A stretch of DNA of 34,391 bases from JAPXSY01 sp034003585 (GTDB taxonomy: Bacteria > Verrucomicrobiota > Kiritimatiellia > RFP12 > UBA1067), in NCBI GenBank assembly GCA_034003585.1, contig JAVEYH010000025.1, positions 1 to 34,391 on the forward strand, in the 5' to 3' direction. Under the pieces are notes generated by a model. That model was not told where the DNA came from, did not search any database, and saw nothing but the letters and a program-made list of their open reading frames with translations. The position numbers were made by a program, and so were the translations under genes. Within the stretch, counting starts at the first letter, position 1. The number at the start of each line of letters is the position of its first letter. Positions 11,404-19,006 of the stretch are shown piece after piece.

Positions 11404-12555
11404 ATGCACAACTGGAAACAGCAACGCGAGAAAAAAGCCTTCCTGGCCCTGGCGGACGGCTCGGTGTGGCCGGGCTGGTCCTTCGGCGCGCCGGCGGACC
11501 GCCTCGGCGAAGTGGTCTTCAACACCGGCACGCCGGGATATCAGGAGATCCTCACCGACCCCTCCTACGCCGGTCAGATCGTCACGCTCACCGCGCCGGA
11601 GATCGGCAACACCGGTTTCAACGCGGCGGATTGCGAATCCGGGCGCATTCATGCCGAAGGGCTGATCATCCATCACTACACCGAACCGAGCAACTGGCGT
11701 TCCGAATGCTCGCTCGCTGAAGCGCTGCTCCGGCACGGCGTGCCCGGTCTCGCGGGGTTGGACACGCGCGCCCTGACGATCCGGCTGCGCGACACCGGCA
11801 CGCTCAAGGGATACCTCTGCGCCAGCGGCGCGGTTTCTGCGGAAGAGGGCGTGCTGCGCGCACGGGCGTGGGAGGGGTTGGACGGCCAGGATTACGCCCG
11901 AAAGGTTTCCGTCGGCCAGCCGTACGTGTTTGACCCCGATGACGTGGTTTCATCCTCCTGGGGCGTGCTTGACGAGCCGCTTCCCGAGGCCGAGATCCCG
12001 GTTGTCGCGTACGATTTCGGTCTCAAGCTCAACATCCTGAGACGGTTGCGCCAGCAGGGGATGCGCGTGACGGTCGTGCCGGCCGGAACCCCGGCCGCCG
12101 AGGTGCTCGCCCTCAAGCCCGCCGGCGTTTTCCTCTCCAACGGCCCGGCCGACCCGGCCGCGCTTGCCTACGCCATCGCGAATATCCGCGAATTGGTGGG
12201 CAAAGTGCCGCTGATGGGCATCTGCCTCGGCCACCAGCTCCTCGGATGGGCCTTCGGCGGCCGCACGTGCCGCCTGAAGTTCGGCCACCACGGCTGCAAC
12301 CATCCGGTACAGGAGCTGGCCTCCGGGAAAGTGGAGATCACCTCGCAAAACCACAACTTCACGGTGGATATGGATTCGATCGACCGTTCGAGTGTCGAGG
12401 TCACCCATATGAACCTAAACGACAACACGGTCGAAGGGATGCGTCACCGCAGCGAGCCGGCCTTCTCGGTGCAGTACCACCCCGAGGCCGCCCCCGGACC
12501 GCACGACTCGCACTATCTTTTCCATCAGTTCAAGGAACTGATCCTCACCGCGTGA
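11404..12555 (+). CDS. carA: Carbamoyl-phosphate synthase small (glutaminase) subunit
   Basis: A 383-residue class I glutamine amidotransferase that hydrolyses glutamine and passes ammonia to CarB. The N-terminal CarA domain includes FNTGTPGYQEILTDPSYAGQIVTLTAPEIGNTG. The C-terminal triad is Cys274 in GICLGHQ, with His359 and Glu361 in QYHPEA; spacing and length match E. coli CarA (382 residues). ATG 11404 lies 14 bases after the carB stop and lacks a clear Shine-Dalgarno sequence. An in-frame TTG at 11398 is the only nearby alternative, so translation is probably coupled to carB. The order carB then carA is the reverse of the common carA-carB arrangement. Confidence 0.96.
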   Translation: MHNWKQQREKKAFLALADGSVWPGWSFGAPADRLGEVVFNTGTPGYQEILTDPSYAGQIVTLTAPEIGNTGFNAADCESGRIHAEGLIIHHYTEPSNWRSECSLAEALLRHGVPGLAGLDTRALTIRLRDTGTLKGYLCASGAVSAEEGVLRARAWEGLDGQDYARKVSVGQPYVFDPDDVVSSSWGVLDEPLPEAEIPVVAYDFGLKLNILRRLRQQGMRVTVVPAGTPAAEVLALKPAGVFLSNGPADPAALAYAIANIRELVGKVPLMGICLGHQLLGWAFGGRTCRLKFGHHGCNHPVQELASGKVEITSQNHNFTVDMDSIDRSSVEVTHMNLNDNTVEGMRHRSEPAFSVQYHPEAAPGPHDSHYLFHQFKELILTA

Positions 12556-12674
12556 CGCGCGTCAGCGAGTCGGGTCCAACGGTTGCCCTAAAAAGAGGGT
12601 CCCCGGATTTTCCTTGTCGCGCCCCGCGGCGGAGCGGGAGAGGGGAAAAGCGCGCGCTCCCCGTCCTTCCGGGA

Positions 12675-15449
12675 TCACGACTCATCGACCGTGAGCGCGA
12701 TCGCGTCGAGATAGAGGCAGCCGTCGGCGTTGTCCGGCAGAATGACGCCAAGCCAGCCCACCTGTTCGAAGGTTTTCTTGCCGAACGGCAAGGACAGCGT
12801 TTTTTCGCCGCCGGGCCCGCGGATGCCGAGCGTGTAGCCGTCCGTCCGGTTTGCGCCCAGCGTGAACGCGATCTCAAAGCGGGTCCATGCGCCGGGCGCG
12901 AGCGTACCGGCCGGCTTGCCGTTCGCCCGGATCGCGCCGTCGCGCCCCACGGCGATCGAGGGCCCCGTGCCGGTCTGGCCCGCGCCGCGGAACTCGACGA
13001 TGCAGGAGGCCGCGCCGCGCTCCGGCTGCCGGAGCGCGAAGGAGAAGGTGACGCGCCCGCTCTTCAGCGCGCGCGGCGCGAGGTGCATGTAGGGATAGAA
13101 CGACTGGGAGAGCCCCGGTTTGTCTGAGGCCTTCAGGCAGTGCCCGCCGGCCGTGCCGGCGACCTCGCGCGTGACCGCGAACCCCGCCCCCTTCTGATCG
13201 GTCACCCGGAAGACATCCGGCATGTCGCCGGGCTTCATCAGGTTGAAGTCCAGGCGGAAGGCGTTGCCCAGTTTCCGGAAGTCCTCCTCGCTCCACACGG
13301 CGGAGGGCGTGCGCGCCGGATGACGGGACGCCGTGGCGCGCCAGGCCCCGTCGCCGTAAAGCCCGGCCTTGCGGATTTCGGCGTCGAAAGGCGTGAACCC
13401 GGTCAGGCGGCGGGCGGGCGCGTCCGGCCCGAGCGTGAAATCGAACGCCGCCGGATCGCGGCAGCCCGGATCGGCGATCACCGAACCCGTGTCGTGTCCC
13501 TCGGCCTGCCACGCCGCGAAGCCCTTGCCCGCGAACGTCAGCGTGTTGGTGGCGAGCGTGTGGTAGAGGTTGCGCGTGAGGACCGGCGGCCGGAGACCCG
13601 GTTGCCACCCGCTGCGGATCGCCACCGCATTGCTGCTGATGTAGAGGTTGCGGCTGGCCTCCAGATAGTTGGTTTTCCAGGTCTCGTTCAGGCTGCCGCG
13701 GCCGAGAAACCCGTCGCGGGCAAAGGCCCCGATGTTGTTGCGGAAGAGGTTGTCCGTGCCCTTGTGCTGAAAGTAGGCGAACCACTCGTTATTGTATACG
13801 AGGTTGTTCTCCACTACCGCGCCGCGCGACTGCTCATCCAGGTAGATGCCCGCAAACCCGCAGATGTAGGGATAGGCCACCGTGTCGTGGATGAGGTTGT
13901 GGTGGATGTGCGTGTCGAGCGGCCCGAACTGATAGATTCCCGCCGCGTCGGTGTGATAGCGCAGGCCGAGGTGGTGCAGGTGGTTGTAGGCCACCACGGT
14001 GCCGGAGGAAAATTTCTCGCCCTTCCAGCTCCAGCGCGCGTCGAGTCCGATGGCGTCCCAGTGGGTGTCGTAGATCTCGTTGTGCGTGATCCGCGAACAC
14101 GAGGCGAAGCGGTTGACGATGCCGTAGCAGCCGTGCCAGATCGTGCCGAGGCGGTGGATGCAACAGTTGTCGACGACAAGGCCGGTCACGAAGCGCGGGT
14201 TGTCCGCGAGGTCGGAGGCGGAAGGAGCGGCCCCCGGCTTCCGGCTTCCTGCCTCGGGCTTCTGTTTCCCCAGCAGCGTGCCCAGGTCGGTGACGCCGAG
14301 CTGGAGCGCACCCGCGCCGAGGTCCCACAGATGGCACTGCCGCACCGTCACGTCGCGGCAGCCGTCGGCCAGCTCCAGCGCGTACTCGCCGAGCTGCGCG
14401 AACTCGCAGCGCTCGAACGAGGCGTGGCGCAGCCCGCGCGCGACGACCGCGGAGGTCAGGAACATGTGGCCCTGGCGGTAGACGCCGTTGTGCTTGTCCA
14501 TGTCGCCGTCGAGGTGGCGGAACGCGAGGCCGCGGAAATGAAGGTGCCCGATGAACCGCCCGCCTTCGGGGTCGCCCTCGAAGGTGACCATGCGGGAGCG
14601 CAGGACCGGCGCGACGACCTCGGCCGCGTTCAACTCCTCGCCCGGCAGGGGATAGTAGTAGAGCGTGCCGGTGCGGCGGTTGAGATACCACTCGCCCGGC
14701 TGGTCCAGCGCCTCGAACACGTTGCTGAGGTAGTAGCGGAAATTGCGTTCCCAGGCATCGACCGGCCGGACGTGGGCGCTGAAGAACCGCACCGCGCGGC
14801 GTTCGGGCGCGATCTCCCGGATGCGGTGGATCGTGGGTGTCCAGGAACAGAGCAGCACCACGTCGATGTCGGTCGGGTTCGACCAGTCCGGGTTCACGTC
14901 GCCCGCGAAATAGCGCAGCGCCTGGCGCGGGTCGCCGCCCGGCTCGCGGCCCTCGGCGCGCAGGACCTTCTCGCCCCAGTTCGGGAAGCGGGCGCGCTCG
15001 CGCGACCGGCCGTTCACGAAAAGGGAATAGAACACCCAGCCGTTTTCGCGGGCGCGCGGGACCTCAAGCTGCCAGTAGGGCTTGCCCGGCGTCCGCGTCC
15101 ACGTGCCGCCGAGCCGCACGCCGCCGCTCAGCACCGCTTGCTCGCCGGGATAGGAGGCGACCGTCAGCGGCGCGTTGGAGGTTCCGGAGTCGTCGGGCGT
15201 GAAGACGATCGGCTCGCGCACCGCATAGGTCCCGCCGCGCAGATACACGGTGACCGGCCCGGACAGGAGCTCGGCTTTGCGCAGGTCCCGCGCGCTGGAC
15301 AGGGCGCGGGGCAGCGTCGCAAAGGGTCGTCCCTTTGTCCCGGGGTTGGCGTCGCTGCCGTCCGGCGCCACGAAGACCGTTTGCACCGGTGTGGCGCAGC
15401 CGGCGAGAAGCAGGGTGGCGAGGGCGGAAAGAAGGATGTTGTTTTTCAT
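12675..15449 (-). CDS. Right-handed beta-helix lipoprotein, GH141-like
   Basis: A 924-residue lipoprotein: the signal peptide ends in a lipobox LLLAGC, with Cys18 as the acylated residue. FVAPDGSDANPGTKGRPFATLPRAL and VYLRGGTYAVREPIVFTPDDSGTSNAPLTVASYPGEQAVLSGG open a parallel beta-helix. WYLNRRTGTLYYYPLPGEE and many helix rungs with paired His/Asn residues follow (VDNCCIHRLG, AYNHLHHLG, IHHNLIHDT). This resembles GH141, whose characterised member BT1002 is an alpha-L-fucosidase; that assignment is from memory of the pattern and is moderate. From about residue 740 there is a beta-sandwich resembling a LamG or carbohydrate-binding module. An in-frame tandem repeat lies near residues 395-408. 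The ATG at 15449 has AGGAC upstream. It is probably a surface or periplasmic polysaccharide-active enzyme. Confidence 0.75.
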   Translation of the reverse strand: MKNNILLSALATLLLAGCATPVQTVFVAPDGSDANPGTKGRPFATLPRALSSARDLRKAELLSGPVTVYLRGGTYAVREPIVFTPDDSGTSNAPLTVASYPGEQAVLSGGVRLGGTWTRTPGKPYWQLEVPRARENGWVFYSLFVNGRSRERARFPNWGEKVLRAEGREPGGDPRQALRYFAGDVNPDWSNPTDIDVVLLCSWTPTIHRIREIAPERRAVRFFSAHVRPVDAWERNFRYYLSNVFEALDQPGEWYLNRRTGTLYYYPLPGEELNAAEVVAPVLRSRMVTFEGDPEGGRFIGHLHFRGLAFRHLDGDMDKHNGVYRQGHMFLTSAVVARGLRHASFERCEFAQLGEYALELADGCRDVTVRQCHLWDLGAGALQLGVTDLGTLLGKQKPEAGSRKPGAAPSASDLADNPRFVTGLVVDNCCIHRLGTIWHGCYGIVNRFASCSRITHNEIYDTHWDAIGLDARWSWKGEKFSSGTVVAYNHLHHLGLRYHTDAAGIYQFGPLDTHIHHNLIHDTVAYPYICGFAGIYLDEQSRGAVVENNLVYNNEWFAYFQHKGTDNLFRNNIGAFARDGFLGRGSLNETWKTNYLEASRNLYISSNAVAIRSGWQPGLRPPVLTRNLYHTLATNTLTFAGKGFAAWQAEGHDTGSVIADPGCRDPAAFDFTLGPDAPARRLTGFTPFDAEIRKAGLYGDGAWRATASRHPARTPSAVWSEEDFRKLGNAFRLDFNLMKPGDMPDVFRVTDQKGAGFAVTREVAGTAGGHCLKASDKPGLSQSFYPYMHLAPRALKSGRVTFSFALRQPERGAASCIVEFRGAGQTGTGPSIAVGRDGAIRANGKPAGTLAPGAWTRFEIAFTLGANRTDGYTLGIRGPGGEKTLSLPFGKKTFEQVGWLGVILPDNADGCLYLDAIALTVDES
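14232..14268 (-). repeat. In-frame imperfect tandem repeat within the beta-helix gene
   Basis: On the coding (minus) strand two adjacent 14-mers, GAAGCCCGAGGCAG and GAAGCCGGAAGCCG, agree at 11 of 14 positions. They encode the low-complexity stretch KPEAGSRKPGAA inside a helix loop (about residues 395-408). It looks like a small repeat inserted in frame into a tolerant surface loop. Confidence 0.6.
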
Positions 15450-15483
15450 AAGTGTCCTGACCTCACTCAGCCCCTCTTCGACC

Positions 15484-15530
15484 CGAAGCGCAGCGTGACC
15501 GGGCCGGGCAGGCCCGCGGGCACCGCTTCG
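15484..15530. repeat. Nested hairpin between serS and the beta-helix gene
   Basis: An outer stem of CGAAGCG (15484-15490) with CGCTTCG (15524-15530) encloses an inner stem of CGGGCC (15500-15505) with GGCCCG (15511-15516). It begins 19 bases past the serS stop on the minus strand. No T-run follows, so it may be a rho-dependent 3' end, an RNA-stabilising structure or a REP-like element. Confidence 0.55.
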
Positions 15531-15549
15531 ACGGGCTTGCGATGGCGAA

Positions 15550-16830
15550 CTACGCTTTTACGGGCTCAAGCCGCTCGAGGCCGCGCAGGTAAGGCCGGAC
15601 CGCCTCGGGCAGCAGCACGGAGCCGTCGGCCTGCTGGCACTGCTCCAGAATCGCGATCATCAGGCGCGGCAGCGCCACGCCCGAACCGTTGAGCGTGTGC
15701 ACGAGGCGCGTCTTGCCGCCCGCGTCGCGGTAGCGGCAGTTCAGGCGGCGCGCCTGGAAGTCCTCGAAGTTCGAGCAGGAGGAGACCTCCAGCCAGGCCT
15801 GCTGGCCCGGCGCCCACAGTTCGATGTCGTAACATTTTGCGGCCGAGAAGCTGATGTCGCCCGAGCAGAGCTCGAGAATGCGGTAGTGCAGGCCCAGCCC
15901 CGTGAGCACGTCCTCGGCGTTCGCGACCAGCGTCTCCAACTCGGCGTACGAGGCCTCCGGCTCCACGAACTTCACCATCTCCACCTTGTCAAACTGGTGC
16001 ACGCGCAGGATGCCGCGCGTCTCTTTGCCGGCCGAGCCGGCCTCGCGCCGGAAGCAGGGCGTGTAGGCGGTGAGATAGACCGGCAGCGGCCGGTCGATGA
16101 TCTCGTCGCGGTAGTAGTTGGTCACCGGCACCTCGGCGGTGGGGATCAGCCAATAGTCGTCGGTCTCGCAGTGGTACATGTCCTCGGCCATCTTGGGCAA
16201 CTGCCCCGTGCCGCGCATGGAAGCGGTGTTGACGACAAAGGGCGGCAGCATCTCGGTGTAGCCGTGCCGTTCCGTGTGCAGGTCCAGCATGTACTGAATG
16301 AGCGCGCGCTGGAGTTTGGAACCGTTACCCACGAGCAGCGGGAACCCGGACCCCGTGATCTTCGCGCCGCGCGGCAGGTCGAAGAGGCCGAGTTTCTCGC
16401 CCAGCGCGATGTGGTCGAGCGGCTTGAAACCGAACGTTGGCGCGGCACCCTCGACCTTCGCCACGCGGTTGGCCGAGGCGTCCGGCCCGGTCGGGATGGT
16501 GGCGCACGGCACGTTGGGGATCAGGAGCATGGCCTTCTCCAAGGTCTCCTCGACGGTGCGGATCCGTGCGTCGAGTTCCGTGATCTGATCGCCGATGGCA
16601 CGCACCTCGGCCTGCACCGCCGCGGTATCCTGGCCGGCCTTCTTCAAGGCGCCGATCTCTTTCGAACGCGCGTTGCGCAACGTTTTGAGTTCATCGGTCC
16701 GGGTCACCAGCGTCCGGCGCTCCGCATCCAGATCGCGCGCGTTTTCCGCCAGTGCCACCGCCGCCCCGCGGCGGCGCAAGCCCTCGGCAACCTCATCGAA
16801 ATGCTCTCGGATCCGTTTGATGTCTAACAT
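15550..16830 (-). CDS. serS: Seryl-tRNA synthetase
   Basis: A 426-residue class II aminoacyl-tRNA synthetase that charges tRNA-Ser. The N-terminal coiled-coil tRNA-binding arm covers about residues 1-110 (MLDIKRIREHFDEVAEGLRRRG ... TELDARIRTVEETLEKAM). The catalytic domain shows LPPFVVNTASMRGTGQLPK, TAEVPVTNYYRDEI, the motif 2 region CFRREAGSAGKETRGILRVHQFDKVE, and motif 3 GSGVALPRLMIAILEQ. The frame is open to 16875, but the conserved MLDIK start at 16830 has a GCGAGG ribosome site 7 bases upstream and is chosen. Over 400 bases of non-coding, repeat-rich DNA separate it from the NUDIX gene on the same strand, so it probably has its own promoter. Confidence 0.96.
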   Translation of the reverse strand: MLDIKRIREHFDEVAEGLRRRGAAVALAENARDLDAERRTLVTRTDELKTLRNARSKEIGALKKAGQDTAAVQAEVRAIGDQITELDARIRTVEETLEKAMLLIPNVPCATIPTGPDASANRVAKVEGAAPTFGFKPLDHIALGEKLGLFDLPRGAKITGSGFPLLVGNGSKLQRALIQYMLDLHTERHGYTEMLPPFVVNTASMRGTGQLPKMAEDMYHCETDDYWLIPTAEVPVTNYYRDEIIDRPLPVYLTAYTPCFRREAGSAGKETRGILRVHQFDKVEMVKFVEPEASYAELETLVANAEDVLTGLGLHYRILELCSGDISFSAAKCYDIELWAPGQQAWLEVSSCSNFEDFQARRLNCRYRDAGGKTRLVHTLNGSGVALPRLMIAILEQCQQADGSVLLPEAVRPYLRGLERLEPVKA

Positions 16831-16893
16831 GGAAAACCTCGCTCTTTTTCGTGCCATCCGAACCGGCAACGGCAATCAAAACAAACTGTTTCT

Positions 16894-16920
16894 CACACGA
16901 AGCCGCGAAGGTCACGAAAC
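16894..16920. repeat. Degenerate 8-9-bp periodic repeat (CACGAAG type) upstream of serS
   Basis: Three imperfect tandem units, CACGAAGC, CGCGAAGGT and CACGAAAC, lie about 65 bases upstream of the serS start. The motif resembles the CACGAAG-type extragenic repeats I associate with PVC genomes; that link is recollection, not a search. Confidence 0.4.
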
Positions 16921-16970
16921 AGGGGAAGTGTATCCCATCCTCCCCCTCCCGCGCAAGCACACGGGATCCG

Positions 16971-17241
16971 CCTAGGGGAATCGGTTGGTGGCCGGGGAAC
17001 GCGAAGATCATGCGTCTCTGGTGAAAAAGGGAAGCGGGCGAGTCGGGAGCGCGGGCGTCCCCGCCCGCACCAGCGTTTCCCTCATTAGGCTAAGCGGTCG
17101 TTCCTTGAGAGCCAGACCGCGCATCTGAATCGCGCGCGGCCTTTCACATTGCGGGCGGGGACGCCCGCGCTCCCGACTATGCTTCGCTCAAAACACGCAC
17201 TTACCTCGCATCCCCGGCCACCAACCGATTCCCCGCCTAGG
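16971..17241. repeat. 271-bp nested palindromic element between serS and the NUDIX gene
   Basis: Three inverted repeats are nested. The outer arms are a perfect 22-bp pair at 16977-16998 and 17211-17232, each capped by CCTAGG with a 3-base offset (16971-16976 and 17236-17241). The middle arms are a perfect 28-bp pair at 17041-17068 and 17151-17178. The innermost pair is GCGGTC/GACCGC at 17094-17099 and 17115-17120. The DNA between outer and middle arms is also partly complementary. The right cap contains the stop codon of the NUDIX gene, so the element abuts or has replaced that gene's 3' end. It encodes no protein, and its layout suggests a MITE-like or REP/BIME-like element. Confidence 0.8.
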
Positions 17242-17779
17242 CCTGCGCCTGCCGCCGCCGCCACATCAGCCACAGGGCGATGCTCTTGCCGTCGATCAGC
17301 TCGCCCGCATCGAGGGCCGCGTCGATCTCCTCCGCCGTCATCACCACGGGCTCGAGGTTCTCGTCGAAATCCGGCCGCTGCGGGCGCGGCGCGGACGAAA
17401 CCCGCGCGAAGTAGAGGTGCAGCCGTTCCTCGGAATATCCCGGGCAGGGCACGATCACGCCGTACTTTTCCAGCGTTTCCACCGTGTATCCGCTCTCCTC
17501 CTCCATCTCGCGGCGCGCGCACGCGTCCGGAGACTCCCCCGCCTCCAGGCATCCGGCCACCATCTCCAGCAGCGCCGCCTCGACCGCGCGCCGGTACTGG
17601 CGGATCAGCACGAACCGTCCGTCCGGCCGCTGGCCGAGAATCACCGCGGCCCCGCGGTGGCGCACGATTTCGCGCGTTGAGCGCCGTCCGTCCGGCAGCT
17701 CGATCTCTGCCACATCGATGGTCAGCGCCCGCCCTTCGAAAACCCGTTTCACACCCAGAGTCCGTTCCGTCAGATCCAT
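17237..17779 (-). CDS. NUDIX hydrolase, ADP-ribose/ADP-sugar pyrophosphatase-like
   Basis: A 180-residue cytoplasmic protein with a perfect Nudix box (GX5EX7REUXEEXGU): GCLEAGESPDACARREMEEESGY. The N-terminal strand pair with VVILGQ-type residues (AAVILGQRPDGRFVLIRQYRRAVEAALLEMVAG) and the downstream PGYSEERLHLYFARV match the NudF/ADP-ribose pyrophosphatase group, which splits ADP-sugars into AMP and sugar phosphate. ATG 17779 follows an AAGGGA site and is preferred to the upstream in-frame codon at 17818. The stop codon sits inside the CCTAGG cap of the palindromic element. It shares the strand of the AraC gene (17835), 55 bases away. Confidence 0.9.
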   Translation of the reverse strand: MDLTERTLGVKRVFEGRALTIDVAEIELPDGRRSTREIVRHRGAAVILGQRPDGRFVLIRQYRRAVEAALLEMVAGCLEAGESPDACARREMEEESGYTVETLEKYGVIVPCPGYSEERLHLYFARVSSAPRPQRPDFDENLEPVVMTAEEIDAALDAGELIDGKSIALWLMWRRRQAQA

Positions 17780-17834
17780 ATCCGCTTTCCCTTCTTGTTT
17801 GCGCCGCCGCCCGGTCAATCGATTCCGCGCGCGC

Positions 17835-18833
17835 TCACGTGTTGCGCCACACGCCGGGGGTGACGCCGAATGTCCGGCGAAAAACCCGCGCGAAGTAGTT
17901 GCCGTGCGAGAACCCGATCTGCCGGCTGACGGATTCCACGGAGAGCGGCGGCGTCGCCTTCAACAGGCGGCACGCTTCGTCGAGCCGCCGCCGCAGCAGG
18001 TACTCGCCGGGCGTGCTGCCGGTGGTTTCTTTGAACAGCGCCGCGAAGCGGGTCACGCCAAGCCCGCACGCCTCGGCCATGGCCTCCACGCTTTGGGGGA
18101 GCGGACGTTCCGGGAGGCTTGCCACATAAAGGCGCACGGAGCGCGACGACTCCATCAGCACCGGCCGCAGCCGCACCGGATTGAGGTGGAACAGCTCGAG
18201 AAGCCTGACCAGCACGTCGCACACCGCGACCGCGATGCGTGAGCCGCGGAACATTTGGGAGGGCGAGGCGGGGATCGCCACCAGGCGCTCGAAAGCGGCC
18301 CGCAGCTCGGGCGAGGCCGCGCGGAGCGCGTCTTCGTTCTGACGCAGGGAGCGCGTCAGCAGCTCGAGGTCGTCCTTGTGCAGGTTCACCCAACCCGGCC
18401 ATTGCCACGTCTGGTGGGGGTGGCGCACGCCGACGTCGAGAATGAGCCAGCCCAGCTTCCCTTTCGCGAAGCAGGGCTCGCCGACGGAGTGCAGTTGCCA
18501 AGGCCGCGTGATCATAATCTCGCCGGGGTGCAGCGTGTGCGCCCGGCCGTCGACCCTCACCGGCGTTTCGCCCTGCAGCGCGCAGGTCAGCTCGATGCCC
18601 TCGTTGCGGTGCGGCGACAACCCCTGCCGCTGTTCGCCGGTCACATGCCAGAAGCCCAGCGAGCAGACGCCGGGCACCTCGCTGGGCTTCAGCCGCTCGC
18701 CGGGGTAGTGGCTCCGCGAGAAAGCATGCAGCGCGACGTCGCCTTCCTTGACCGCCTGGATGAGCGGCCGGCAGTCATCCGCGCGGAGCGTCTTCGCGCC
18801 GGCCCTGTAAAGCACGCCACGTGTCTTACCCAT
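17835..18833 (-). CDS. AraC-family transcriptional regulator
   Basis: A 332-residue regulator with an N-terminal cupin-like sensor (HRNEGIELTCALQGETPVRVDGRAHTLHPGEIMITRPWQLHSVGEP, about residues 78-125) and a C-terminal pair of AraC helix-turn-helix motifs (LPQSVEAMAEACGLGVTRFAALFKETTGSTPGEYLLRRRLDEACRLLK ... SVESVSRQIGFSHGNYFARVFRRTFGVTPGVW). Such proteins sense a sugar or related ligand and activate a nearby operon. It is divergent from the sugar isomerase gene at 19007, its likely target. The start is uncertain: ATG 18833 is given, but a GTG at 18905 is also in frame and neither has a clear ribosome site. Confidence 0.9.
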   Translation of the reverse strand: MGKTRGVLYRAGAKTLRADDCRPLIQAVKEGDVALHAFSRSHYPGERLKPSEVPGVCSLGFWHVTGEQRQGLSPHRNEGIELTCALQGETPVRVDGRAHTLHPGEIMITRPWQLHSVGEPCFAKGKLGWLILDVGVRHPHQTWQWPGWVNLHKDDLELLTRSLRQNEDALRAASPELRAAFERLVAIPASPSQMFRGSRIAVAVCDVLVRLLELFHLNPVRLRPVLMESSRSVRLYVASLPERPLPQSVEAMAEACGLGVTRFAALFKETTGSTPGEYLLRRRLDEACRLLKATPPLSVESVSRQIGFSHGNYFARVFRRTFGVTPGVWRNT

Positions 18834-18861
18834 AGTTCTAAGTGTCGCAGAAACAACCGGG

Positions 18862-18874
18862 CCGGGCAACCCGG
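18862..18874. repeat. Small hairpin in the AraC-gene leader
   Basis: CCGGG (18862-18866) and CCCGG (18870-18874) pair around CAA. On the minus strand it would lie in the 5' leader if ATG 18833 is the start. The A-run is on the wrong side for a minus-strand terminator. Confidence 0.3.
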
Positions 18875-18899
18875 AAAAAAGGGCACCGAGGATACTTTT

Positions 18900-18910
18900 C
18901 GACACTGTCG
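18900..18910. promoter_or_regulatory. Palindrome CGACACTGTCG in the divergent control region
   Basis: An 11-bp perfect palindrome (CGACA-C-TGTCG) lies 11 bp upstream of the proposed -35 of the isomerase cluster. It is a candidate operator for the divergent AraC-type regulator, although AraC proteins more often bind direct repeats. It would also overlap the alternative GTG start of that gene. Confidence 0.35.
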
Positions 18911-18920
18911 GAAGTTATCG

Positions 18921-18949
18921 TAGTCCGTTTCTTAGAGACGCGGTATAAA
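18921..18949 (+). promoter_or_regulatory. Promoter of the isomerase-oxidoreductase cluster
   Basis: TATAAA at 18944-18949 and TAGTCC at 18921-18926 are 17 bp apart. Transcription would begin near 18956, leaving a leader of about 50 bases with a GAAGGGAGAG ribosome site before ATG 19007. Confidence 0.5.
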
Positions 18950-19006
18950 GGGGGCGTTTCAAAGTTGGAACGGGTTGAAACCGCCGCGCGAAGGGAGAGC
19001 TGACCG

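Noticed and set aside
13140..15692. An 850-codon plus-strand frame opposite the beta-helix lipoprotein
   Set aside because: Antisense shadow; composition is low-complexity and no motif is seen.
16894..17241. Possible CRISPR array in the repeat-rich region near serS
   Set aside because: Repeats are inverted and nested rather than regularly spaced direct repeats with unique spacers, and no cas genes are nearby.
17149..17898. Plus-strand frame beginning MRAGTPALP in the palindromic element
   Set aside because: It starts in the repeat arm and then runs antisense through the NUDIX gene; it is a translated repeat, not a protein.
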